From positions 1 through 10,421 of the forward strand of contig JAJDDH010000151.1 in NCBI GenBank assembly GCA_029260415.1: a stretch of DNA of 10,421 bases. Direction: 5' to 3'. This DNA is from Phycisphaerales bacterium (GTDB lineage Bacteria; Planctomycetota; Phycisphaerae; Phycisphaerales; UBA1924). The translations under genes were made by a program, and so were the position numbers. Of the stretch, positions 1-5,585 are shown piece after piece. The notes below the pieces were generated by a model that worked only from the letters and a program-made list of their open reading frames with translations, made no database searches and was not told the DNA's origin. Positions within the stretch are counted from its first letter, which is position 1; the number at the start of each line of letters is the position of its first letter.

Positions 1-447
1 GGCGGGGCGCTGGCGGTCAGCCCGATCGCCGCGACAATCGCGGTGAGCGCCGATCTCGTCCCCCCGGCGTCGGTGCTCTGGCTCTCGCTCATGGTCCTGC
101 TCTGGGTCGCGGGGTTCGATGTGATCTACGCGCTGCAGGACATGGACTTTGATCGGGAGCGCGGGCTGCGCTCGATCCCGGCGCGATTCGGGTGGAAGGG
201 CGCCGCGTGGATCAGCCGGGCGCTGCACGCGGGCGCGGTCGGGGCGCTCCTCGCGGCCTGGTCCTTCGAGCCCCGCTTTGCCTGGCTCTTCGGCGCGGGG
301 CTCGGGATCGTCGTCGCGGTGCTGGTCTGGGAGCACCTGGTCCTGGCCCGGCGCGGGCGGGCGGGGATCCCCATGGCCTTCTTCACGCTCAACGGCGTCG
401 TGGCGCTGGCGCTGGGGGCGTCCGGGGTCGCGGACGTGCTGATCTGA
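1..447 (+). CDS. mqnP: UbiA-superfamily prenyltransferase, MqnP-like (C-terminal part)
   Basis: The reading frame is open from base 1 and ends at TGA 445-447, so the N-terminus and first Asp-rich motif lie outside the window; 148 residues are visible. These membrane enzymes attach a polyprenyl chain to an aromatic acid during quinone synthesis. The visible part contains GFDVIYALQDMDFDRERG, the second Asp-rich motif (DxxYxxxD) that binds the prenyl diphosphate through Mg2+, followed by LRSIPARFG. This DxIYALQD version is typical of the MqnP/'UbiA-other' branch used in futalosine-type menaquinone synthesis rather than E. coli UbiA. Hydrophobic helices lie on both sides, and the protein ends in a membrane segment. 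No other mqn gene is in view, so the pathway is inferred from the motif only. The next gene is a regulator 76 bases downstream with its own promoter signals. Confidence 0.85.
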   Translation, partial: GGALAVSPIAATIAVSADLVPPASVLWLSLMVLLWVAGFDVIYALQDMDFDRERGLRSIPARFGWKGAAWISRALHAGAVGALLAAWSFEPRFAWLFGAGLGIVVAVLVWEHLVLARRGRAGIPMAFFTLNGVVALALGASGVADVLI

Positions 448-453
448 GCGATC

Positions 454-497
454 CGGGGCGGAAGCTTTCAAAAATATTTGAAAACCCGATCGCCCCG
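454..497. promoter_or_regulatory. Nested inverted repeat, candidate operator upstream of the GbsR-like gene
   Basis: Two perfect inverted repeats are nested here. The outer pair is CGGGGCG (454-460) and CGCCCCG (491-497). The inner pair is TTTCAAA (466-472) and TTTGAAA (477-483), separated by AATA. The inner 18-bp block is a strikingly AT-rich island in GC-rich surroundings. It lies 41 bases upstream of the ATG of a winged-helix regulator and just upstream of its -10-like hexamer, where an autoregulatory operator would be expected. It could also fold as RNA at the 3' end of the upstream prenyltransferase message, but no T-tract follows the GC stem, so a plain intrinsic terminator is less likely. 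The symmetry is seen directly; the binding protein is inferred. Confidence 0.5.
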
Positions 498-511
498 TGG
501 GCTGGGGTGCG

Positions 512-517
512 GATAAT
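512..517 (+). promoter_or_regulatory. -10 element GATAAT, spacing fits a leaderless mRNA
   Basis: GATAAT matches the consensus TATAAT at five of six positions. It occupies exactly -12 to -7 relative to the A of the ATG at 524. If transcription starts at that A, the mRNA has no leader, which fits the absence of a convincing Shine-Dalgarno sequence before 524. No clear -35 box is seen (489-494 is ATCGCC). Confidence 0.4.
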
Positions 518-523
518 TGCCCG

Positions 524-1087
524 ATGCCGCCCGAGACCGACAGCGCCCAGCTCCGCAAGGCCCAGGACCGGTTCATCGACGCCTGGGGGCGGATGGGGTC
601 GGTGTGGGGCATCTCGCGGACGATGGCCGAGGTCCACGCCCTGCTGTTCGTCACGGGCGAGGCCCTGTGCATGGACGAGCTGATGGAGCGCCTGAACATC
701 TCACGCGGCAACGCGTCGATGTCGCTTCGGGCGCTGCTCGAGTGGGGGGTCATCAGCAAGGCGCACAAGGACGGGGAGCGCCGCGATTACTACGTTGCGG
801 AGCAGGACGTGTGGGCGATGTTCCGCGCGATCCTGCGAGAGCGGGTCAAGCGCGAGGTTGAGCCGCTGATCGAATCTTTGGGCGAGGTGCGCGAGCTGTA
901 TCCGTCGCAGGGCAGGGACGCGCCCGAGTCGGCGCGGGAGCTGGACCAGCGTCTGAGCGAGATGCAGGAGGTCTTCGAGCTGGTCGCGACGCTGGGCGAG
1001 CGGTTCGCTGGACCGAGCGGGCAGGGGCTCAAGGTCGCCGCGAAGCTGCTGGCCAAGGCGCCCACGCGACGGAAGGCCAAGGCGTGA
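524..1087 (+). CDS. GbsR/MarR-type winged-helix transcriptional regulator
   Basis: This 187-aa protein resembles the GbsR/MarR-like regulators that control osmoprotectant or other stress genes in several phyla. Residues 10-33 form a helix carrying the characteristic FIDAWGRMGSVWGISRTMAEVHALL pattern. The winged helix covers about residues 35-95: LCMDELMERLNISRGNASMSLRALLEWGVI is the HTH, and KAHKDGERRDYYVAE is the wing. The rest is helical (about 95-180), suited to dimerisation, and ends in a basic tail. I chose ATG 524 over an in-frame GTG at 497 because the family starts close to the helix, 497 lies inside the inverted repeat, and the -10 spacing fits 524. The stop codon overlaps the start of the next gene by four bases. 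Effector and targets cannot be read from the sequence. Confidence 0.85.
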   Translation: MPPETDSAQLRKAQDRFIDAWGRMGSVWGISRTMAEVHALLFVTGEALCMDELMERLNISRGNASMSLRALLEWGVISKAHKDGERRDYYVAEQDVWAMFRAILRERVKREVEPLIESLGEVRELYPSQGRDAPESARELDQRLSEMQEVFELVATLGERFAGPSGQGLKVAAKLLAKAPTRRKAKA

Positions 1088-1500
1088 GCGCGTCGGCGAC
1101 TCCATCGCGTAGTTCGGGAGCGCCGATCGGGCGTGAGCTGAGCGTGGTCCGTGTGGTGTGGAGTGTCTCCCGCGCGGCGCTGTCACGCGTGCGCCCGGAG
1201 ATCCGGCCCGGTGCGGGGGTGATCGACGTTTCACTGCAGATCCGATTGGGCGACGACGCCTCGGGCGAGAGCGTCCTGCGGGCCGATGGCGTCGAGCTGT
1301 TGCGGGAGCGCCACGCCCCGGGAAGCGCGCGTCTGACGCGCGATCCGGAGCGCGGGCTGGAGCACCTGGATATCGCGGGCGTGGTGTTGTGCACGCGGCG
1401 CGGGGACGAGGTGATCTTCGCGCGGGCGCCCGTGCTCGGGCGTCTGGGGATCGAGGGCGGGCGGTACGAGCCCTCGCCAACAAAAGACGCCGAGCGCTGA
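1084..1500 (+). CDS. Hypothetical protein translationally coupled to the GbsR-like regulator
   Basis: This 138-aa protein is not one I recognise. The GTG start shares GTGA with the stop of the regulator gene, so the two are probably co-transcribed and translationally coupled. The protein has no signal peptide or membrane helix. After a polar N-terminus (about 1-18) it is rich in short hydrophobic strands such as LSVVRVVWSVS, GVIDVSLQIRLG, GVVLCTRRGDEVIFARAPVLGRLG, which suggests a soluble beta-rich fold. It has many Arg residues and a single Cys. Its place behind a one-component regulator suggests a partner or regulated product, but no function can be assigned. The stop codon lies inside a hairpin that forms the terminator of the opposing gene. 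Confidence 0.7.
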   Translation: MSASATPSRSSGAPIGRELSVVRVVWSVSRAALSRVRPEIRPGAGVIDVSLQIRLGDDASGESVLRADGVELLRERHAPGSARLTRDPERGLEHLDIAGVVLCTRRGDEVIFARAPVLGRLGIEGGRYEPSPTKDAER

Positions 1501-1514
1501 GGCGCCCGGCGTCT
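1482..1514 (-). terminator. Intrinsic terminator between convergent genes
   Basis: AGACGCCG (1485-1492) pairs with CGGCGTCT (1507-1514). After one A/C mismatch, GCGC pairs with GCGC around a TGAG loop. Read on the minus strand, the hairpin is followed by TTTGTTGG, a short U-tract, so it best fits as terminator of the minus-strand gene ending at 1538. On the plus strand no T-run follows, although it may still stabilise the end of the upstream message. Confidence 0.65.
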
Positions 1515-1537
1515 GGACTGGACTGGTGTGGTCGGGC

Positions 1538-2377
1538 TCAGCTCTTACGGAGCATGGCCCAGCCGATGCCGGCGAAGACGAGCATGAGGACCGCCGCGCC
1601 GCCCATGACCATGTAGGGCGCCGAGCCGTCGAGCCCGCCGAGCAGGGCGGCCGAGCCCGAGCCCGTCAGGCCCATGATGGTCGCGGCGACGGTGACGGCG
1701 AGGGTGACGACCATCGCCAGGGCGAGCCCGCCCGCGATGCCCGACCAAGGCCCGTCGTAGGGCTCAGCGATGGGCATGAGCGCGGCCTGCGCGGCGTTGT
1801 TGGAGCCGCCAAAGTCGGTCTCGCCCGAGGACTCGAATAGCGCGCCGCCCGCGGCGGCCGCGACGGCGGACGCGCCGATGGCGCTCTCGCCCGCGGCGGA
1901 ATCGCCGGACTCGTCGCCGAAGACGTCCTCGAGCAGGTTGGCGCCCAGCGACGTGTCGTCGGGCTCGAGCGTGAGCTGCGCCAGGCCCGAGCCGGACGCG
2001 GCGGAGTCCATGTTGATGTCGGGCGCGCTGATCGCGTTGCTCACGAGCGTGTCGGCCGACGGGTCGGCCTCGTCCTCGGCGTCGGGATCAAAGATGCTCA
2101 CGCCCGTCGATTCGTTGGGCGACTCCGCGGCGAACGCGGAGCCCGACCCGGACGAGGACAGGCTCAGCGGCTCGAGCTCGGAGCTCTCGGCGAGTGAGAT
2201 CTCGTCGTCGTCGTCCCCGCCGCCCGCGAGCAGGTCCACCTGGTCGACCTTGAACACGAGGCGGTCACGATCGCGGAACTCCTGGAGCTGCCCGCTCTCG
2301 GCGAGGGCTTTCACCTCGTCGGTGTCCATGCCCAGCTTCTGGGCGGCCTCTTCCATCGTGTAGAACATCTTCGCCAT
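1538..2377 (-). CDS. Excisionase-like HTH protein with acidic linker and two membrane helices
   Basis: This 279-aa protein has three parts. Residues 3-50 form a MerR/excisionase-type (HTH_17-like) DNA-binding domain: FYTMEEAAQKLGMDTDEVKALAESG followed by LQEFRDRDRLVFKVDQVDLL. Residues 52-205 are a low-complexity Asp/Ser/Glu/Ala-rich linker, probably disordered. Residues 211-236 and 254-275 are hydrophobic helices separated by a Gly/Ser loop, ending in LRKS. The layout suggests a membrane-tethered DNA-binding or adaptor protein; in some such proteins the HTH-like fold serves protein binding instead. Minus-strand GGAG (complement of 2387-2390) lies nine bases before the ATG and supports this start. 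Similar proteins occur in planctomycetes as far as I recall; none has a known role to my knowledge. It ends at a terminator facing the preceding operon. Confidence 0.8.
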   Translation of the reverse strand: MAKMFYTMEEAAQKLGMDTDEVKALAESGQLQEFRDRDRLVFKVDQVDLLAGGGDDDDEISLAESSELEPLSLSSSGSGSAFAAESPNESTGVSIFDPDAEDEADPSADTLVSNAISAPDINMDSAASGSGLAQLTLEPDDTSLGANLLEDVFGDESGDSAAGESAIGASAVAAAAGGALFESSGETDFGGSNNAAQAALMPIAEPYDGPWSGIAGGLALAMVVTLAVTVAATIMGLTGSGSAALLGGLDGSAPYMVMGGAAVLMLVFAGIGWAMLRKS

Positions 2378-2549
2378 GGGGCGGGTCTCCGGGTCGTGAT
2401 CCTGGTTGGTCTCCAGCGGCCTTCGGGGGCGGTGCTGGTCCAGAATGGTACGCCCCCGGGTGGGCGTGGTTCCCGCTCACAGCGGCTCGTGGGGGGCTTG
2501 TGGAGGTCGTGGGTGGGACTCTGGGGGAGTTTCAGGGGCGGGTCGGGTC
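2378..2549. other. 172-base intergenic gap between two minus-strand genes
   Basis: The gap separates the repressor gene from the HTH-membrane gene, so the latter probably has its own promoter here. Only a weak minus-strand -10-like TACCAT (complement of 2445-2450) without a matching -35 box was found, next to a short GC inverted repeat (CGCCC 2451-2455, GGGCG 2462-2466). No further gene is evident. Confidence 0.4.
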
Positions 2550-3371
2550 TCAGGGCTCGATGGACCGCATGACCGAGACCGCCGGGTAGAGGCCCGCGAC
2601 CTGCTCGCGGGGGGCCACGCGGGGGGGGTAGCGGTTGTTTATGGGCTGGATGCGGATCAGCTCGCCGCCCTGCCCGTCGGTCTCGAAGAAGACGCGCTTG
2701 AACGTGGACTCGTCGTCGCGTTCGAGTCGGACGAAGCAGTCCGAGCCGGCCTTGACCTCGCGCGCGGGGCTGAAGATCACGATGTCGCCCTCGCGGTAGT
2801 CGGGCGACATGGAATCACCCACCACCCGCGCGGCGAACGCGTCCGGGTCGCGCAGGTCCGGGCAGCGGACGTACTCGTCGGCGATCCGCGCGGGGTAGCC
2901 CAGGTCCGTGAACTCGGTCGGGTACCCGGCGGACACGCTGTTGATCAGCGGGACCTCAAGCGGCAGCGCCACGGGCGACGGCTCGTCGCTGCCCGGCGGG
3001 GCGACGCGCCCGACGAGCTGTGCCAGCTGGCCCGAGCGGTACGCCTCGTCGAGCGAGCCGCTGGCGATCATCTCGCTCAGGCGCTGCACGGCGCGTCGGT
3101 CGGTCTGCAGGCGTGCGAAGTCGCGCTTGACGGGCGCGGGCGTGCGCTCCCAGCGGGCCGTGTCGATCAGGCGCCCGCGCGGCAGGTCGAGCGCCTCTTC
3201 GAGCTGCGCCAGCACGGCGTCGCTGGGTGCGCGTTTGCGCCCGTTCTCGATCTCGGACAGGTAGCTCTTGGAGCGACCGACACGGCGCGCCAGCTCGTCG
3301 AGCGTGAGCGCGAGCTGGTGACGGCGCACGCTGATCAGGTGTCCGACGCTGGTTTCGTGGGCTTGGGGCAT
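2550..3371 (-). CDS. XRE-family repressor with LexA-like S24 self-cleavage domain
   Basis: This 273-aa protein has the architecture of lambda CI/LexA-type repressors. The N-terminal HTH covers about residues 8-62, with LTLDELARRVGRSKSYLSEIENGRKRAPS as the XRE core. A helical linker follows. The C-terminal peptidase S24 domain spans about 140-270: VPLINSVSAGYPTEF contains the Ala148-Gly149 dipeptide where such repressors cut themselves, GDSMSPDYREGD carries nucleophile Ser187, and TFKRVFF carries general base Lys225. All parts for RecA-stimulated autocleavage are therefore present. I chose ATG 3371 because it directly precedes the HTH; an upstream in-frame start at 3494 would add an unrelated Arg/Pro-rich stretch and run through the control region. 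It is transcribed divergently from the HTH/ABC-GNAT/terminase cassette, which it probably represses along with itself. Confidence 0.9.
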   Translation of the reverse strand: MPQAHETSVGHLISVRRHQLALTLDELARRVGRSKSYLSEIENGRKRAPSDAVLAQLEEALDLPRGRLIDTARWERTPAPVKRDFARLQTDRRAVQRLSEMIASGSLDEAYRSGQLAQLVGRVAPPGSDEPSPVALPLEVPLINSVSAGYPTEFTDLGYPARIADEYVRCPDLRDPDAFAARVVGDSMSPDYREGDIVIFSPAREVKAGSDCFVRLERDDESTFKRVFFETDGQGGELIRIQPINNRYPPRVAPREQVAGLYPAVSVMRSIEP

Positions 3372-3488
3372 GGGTGTGTTCGCGTGCGCCGTGCGGCGCT
3401 CGTGGGGCGATCGTGGGCGTCCTGCTGCGCGGCCGACACGCAGTGACCGGTCCTGTGCGCCGGATTGTTGCTCTACCATACAAAGCCC

Positions 3489-3517
3489 TTGCAAGCAGTT
3501 CGCTACGCACGTACAAC
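3489..3517 (+). promoter_or_regulatory. Candidate promoter of the terminase cassette
   Basis: TTGCAA (3489-3494) and TACAAC (3512-3517) are spaced by 17 bases; each matches the sigma-70 consensus at four of six positions. The region from about 3461 to 3590 is clearly richer in A/T than the coding DNA on either side, which supports promoter activity there. The hexamers are individually weak, and the minus-strand promoter of the repressor could not be placed. Confidence 0.3.
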
Positions 3518-3545
3518 TCTGGGATTAGTTCGCTGGATAGTGAAC
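3497..3545. promoter_or_regulatory. Repeated AGTTCGCT and an 18-bp palindrome: candidate repressor operators
   Basis: AGTTCGCT occurs twice, at 3497-3504 and 3527-3534, exactly 30 bases apart (about three helical turns). The second copy begins a near-palindrome, GTTCGCTGGATAGTGAAC (3528-3545), with GTTC/GAAC ends; six of nine base pairs are Watson-Crick. The first copy lies between the candidate -35 and -10 boxes and the palindrome lies just past the predicted start site. Spaced half-sites on one helix face in a divergent control region are a common arrangement for CI/LexA-type repressors. The match is visible; binding is inferred. Confidence 0.4.
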
Positions 3546-3598
3546 ACTCAGGCGTATGCGAAGTCAAGTGCAAAACACCCAAGATCGTGGAGGGACGC

Positions 3599-4075
3599 AT
3601 GGACGTGCAATCCGGGCGGAGGCGAGCCAGCGGCGGGATCGGCAGCGGGGGCGGGGGACTGATTGATCCGGACGCCGCCTGGGACCTGCGCCGCAAGCAG
3701 CGGCGCGAGGTGGTCGAGCGGGTGGTGGAGCGGGCCGAGCTGCTCACGCCCGGGGACCGGGCCCTGGTCCTGGCGTACTTCCGCGACCAGCAGCACGCGT
3801 CGGACATCGCCCGACTCGCGGGCGAGCCCGTCCGCGCGATGCGCCGGCGGTTGCGGAAGCTGGTCGAGCGGGTGCTGAGCCCGAGGTTTCAGTTCGTGGC
3901 GTCCCGGCGCCTGGCGTGGCCGCCCACGCGCCGGCGCGTCGCGTGCTCGTGCGTGCTCGAGGGCTACACGCTGCGCGAGACGTCGCGCCGCCTGGGTTTG
4001 AGCCTGCACAGCGTCCGCAGGCACCACGACGCGATCCAGGCGATGTTCGAGGACGAGGCGGGCGGGGCCCGATGA
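3599..4075 (+). CDS. Tandem helix-turn-helix protein, sigma-region-4-like
   Basis: This 158-aa basic protein opens the cassette. A Gly-rich N-terminus (1-20) is followed by two HTH-like units. The first is about residues 50-92, LTPGDRALVLAYF then ASDIARLAGEPVRAMRRRLRKLVERV, resembling sigma-70 region 4. The second is about residues 116-148, CVLEGYTLRETSRRLGLSLHSVRRHHDAI, of the same general kind. There is no region 2, so it is not a complete sigma factor. The start is set by GGAGGG (3589-3594) four bases before ATG 3599; an open frame running upstream to 3374 crosses the control region and is disfavoured. The stop overlaps the next start (ATGA). It could be a transcription activator of the operon, or, given the terminase three genes downstream, a DNA-recognition subunit analogous to a small terminase. 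I cannot decide between these. Confidence 0.75.
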   Translation: MDVQSGRRRASGGIGSGGGGLIDPDAAWDLRRKQRREVVERVVERAELLTPGDRALVLAYFRDQQHASDIARLAGEPVRAMRRRLRKLVERVLSPRFQFVASRRLAWPPTRRRVACSCVLEGYTLRETSRRLGLSLHSVRRHHDAIQAMFEDEAGGAR

Positions 4076-5412
4076 GCGGGCGCGTGATCTGCGGGTCTGC
4101 GCCCAGCGTGCGTGTCCGCGACGCGATGGCGCTGTTTGGGCTGACGATCGAGCGCGGCGACGAGTCGGCGCCGGCGGCGGACGCGTCGGCGGTCGAGTCG
4201 CTGTGCGGGCTCCCTCGGGGGAGCGTCGCGCTCATCGGCGGCGCGAGCGGGTGCGGCAAATCGACGCTGCTGCGCGCCGTGCGCCGGGAGCTGCTCCGTC
4301 GCGGGGCGCGGGTGGTCGGTGTGGACCCCGGCTCGCTCGCGCGCTCAACACGGCGGGTGGTGGATCTGGTCCCCGGCGAGCTTGGCGCGGCGATGGCGTG
4401 CTTGTCACGCGCGGGGCTGGGCGAGGCCCGCCTGCTGGCGCGCCGGGCGTGCGATCTGTCCGAGGGGGAACGCTGGCGCCTGGCGCTGGCGAGGGCGATG
4501 GGCGCCCCGGGCGGGGCGCGATGGGTGGTTGCCGACGAGTTCTGCTCGGCGCTGGACCGGGAGACGGCAATGGGGGTGTGCGCCTCGGCGCGCCGCTGGG
4601 CCGACGGCGACGGGGGCGCCCGCCTGCTGTGCGCCGCGGCTCACGAGGACCTGGGGCGCCTGCTCGGGCCAGACCTGTATGCCCGGCTCGGGGACGCGGG
4701 GCGTGTGCGCCTCGAACGAGACGTGCGGTTGCAGGTCCCACGCGTTCGGATCGGGCGAGGGGAAATCGGTGACTACGACGTGCTGAGGCGGCTGCACTAC
4801 CGGGGCGGGCGCCCGGCGACGTGGTCGCGGGTGCTGCGCGCGACGAGCGAGGTCGAGGGCGGTCAGCGGCTGGTGGGGGTGCTCGTCGAGAGCATGCCGA
4901 CGCTCAACGCGGCATGGCGTGACCTGCCCTGGCCCGGGCGGTACACGCGCGGGCCCAAGCGCGAGCGGGCGCTGCGGATCAACCGGGAGCTGCGCTGCGT
5001 CTCGCGCGTGGTGGTTGATCCGCGCTGGCGCTCGATGGGCGTGGCGCGCCGCCTGGTTGAAGAAGCCCTGCGCACGGCGGAGACCCCCGCGACGGAAGCC
5101 AAGGCCGCGATGGGGGGGCTGAGCCCGTTCTTGGCGCGGGCGGGGATGCGGGCGTACGCCCAGCCCGTGCTCGCGCCCGAGGCGCGGCTGCGCGACGCGC
5201 TCACGCACGAGGGGTTCGGGGCACGGGATCTGATCGTGGGCGAGCGGGCCGACGAGGCGGCGGCGCGCCCGCTGCTGCGTCGCGAACTGCGGCGCTGGGC
5301 GCAGGCGTCGCGCGCAACACGGGGGCTGGTCGGGCGGGGCTGGGGCGAGATGGCTCGGGCCGCGGGCGCGAGGCTGTCACAGCGGGCGGTGTGCTACGCG
5401 CACGCGGGGTGA
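4072..5412 (+). CDS. ABC-type ATPase fused to GNAT acetyltransferase (COG2401-like)
   Basis: This 446-aa protein joins two enzymes. Residues 45-215 form an ABC ATPase: Walker A GGASGCGKST (56-65, Lys63), signature LSEGERWRLALARA (129-142), Walker B WVVADE (Asp155, Glu156), D-loop SALD, and H-loop His191. Residues 225-390 form a GNAT-like domain: LHYRGGRPATW near 241-251, then RELRCVSRVVVDPRWRSMGVARRLVEEAL with the RxxGxA acetyl-CoA loop (320-325), then AAMGGLSPFLARAGM. The order and motifs fit COG2401 (MK0520-type), an ABC ATPase fused to a predicted acetyltransferase, function unknown. It has no membrane helix and no permease neighbour, so it is a soluble ATPase, not a transporter. It overlaps the upstream gene by four bases and is followed by a terminase-like gene. 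An ATP-driven nucleic-acid or protein acylation role is an inference, by analogy with TmcA and phage Mom. Confidence 0.85.
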   Translation: MSGRVICGSAPSVRVRDAMALFGLTIERGDESAPAADASAVESLCGLPRGSVALIGGASGCGKSTLLRAVRRELLRRGARVVGVDPGSLARSTRRVVDLVPGELGAAMACLSRAGLGEARLLARRACDLSEGERWRLALARAMGAPGGARWVVADEFCSALDRETAMGVCASARRWADGDGGARLLCAAAHEDLGRLLGPDLYARLGDAGRVRLERDVRLQVPRVRIGRGEIGDYDVLRRLHYRGGRPATWSRVLRATSEVEGGQRLVGVLVESMPTLNAAWRDLPWPGRYTRGPKRERALRINRELRCVSRVVVDPRWRSMGVARRLVEEALRTAETPATEAKAAMGGLSPFLARAGMRAYAQPVLAPEARLRDALTHEGFGARDLIVGERADEAAARPLLRRELRRWAQASRATRGLVGRGWGEMARAAGARLSQRAVCYAHAG

Positions 5413-5426
5413 GCGGGGGGATTGCG

Positions 5427-5576
5427 ATGGCCGAGGGCGGGACGGAGCGGAGCGGCGGGCCCGGGGCGCCGGGGGATGGGCCCGGCGAGGGGGCGTTGCC
5501 GCACGCGTTGACGTTCTTTCTGAGCGCGGCGCAGCGCCGGGCGTTGCTGCGGGCGCTCGGGATTGAGACCGACTGA
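5427..5576 (+). CDS. Small 49-aa protein between ABC-GNAT and terminase genes
   Basis: A Gly/Pro-rich N-terminal half (1-23) is followed by a predicted amphipathic helix, LTFFLSAAQRRALLRALG (28-45), ending in IETD. The start ATG 5427 is preceded by GGGGGG (5415-5420) at a six-base spacing, and the gaps to its neighbours are 14 and 9 bases, as expected for an operon member. A GTG at 5391 would overlap the previous gene heavily. The protein is too short for a normal small terminase subunit, but the helix could dock to the terminase or the ATPase. Family unknown to me; possibly a real small gene because it fits so tightly into the operon. Confidence 0.55.
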   Translation: MAEGGTERSGGPGAPGDGPGEGALPHALTFFLSAAQRRALLRALGIETD

Positions 5577-5585
5577 GGGGTGGGC

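Noticed and set aside
497..523. GTG 497 as start of the GbsR-like gene
   Set aside because: Lies in the inverted repeat, lacks a ribosome-binding site, and the -10 spacing fits ATG 524.
1770..2363. Plus-strand Ser/Pro-rich open frame opposite the HTH-membrane gene
   Set aside because: Composition is the complement of the acidic linker; the minus-strand frame has a real domain, ribosome-binding site and terminator.
2445..2450. Minus-strand -10 box TACCAT for the HTH-membrane gene
   Set aside because: No -35 box at proper spacing and a GC-rich context; too weak to list as a promoter.
3372..3494. Upstream start for the repressor gene at 3494
   Set aside because: Adds an Arg/Pro-rich stretch unlike any XRE protein and would make the operator region coding.
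4072..5412. ABC transporter ATP-binding protein
   Set aside because: No permease partner or membrane segment, and a GNAT domain is fused at the C-terminus.
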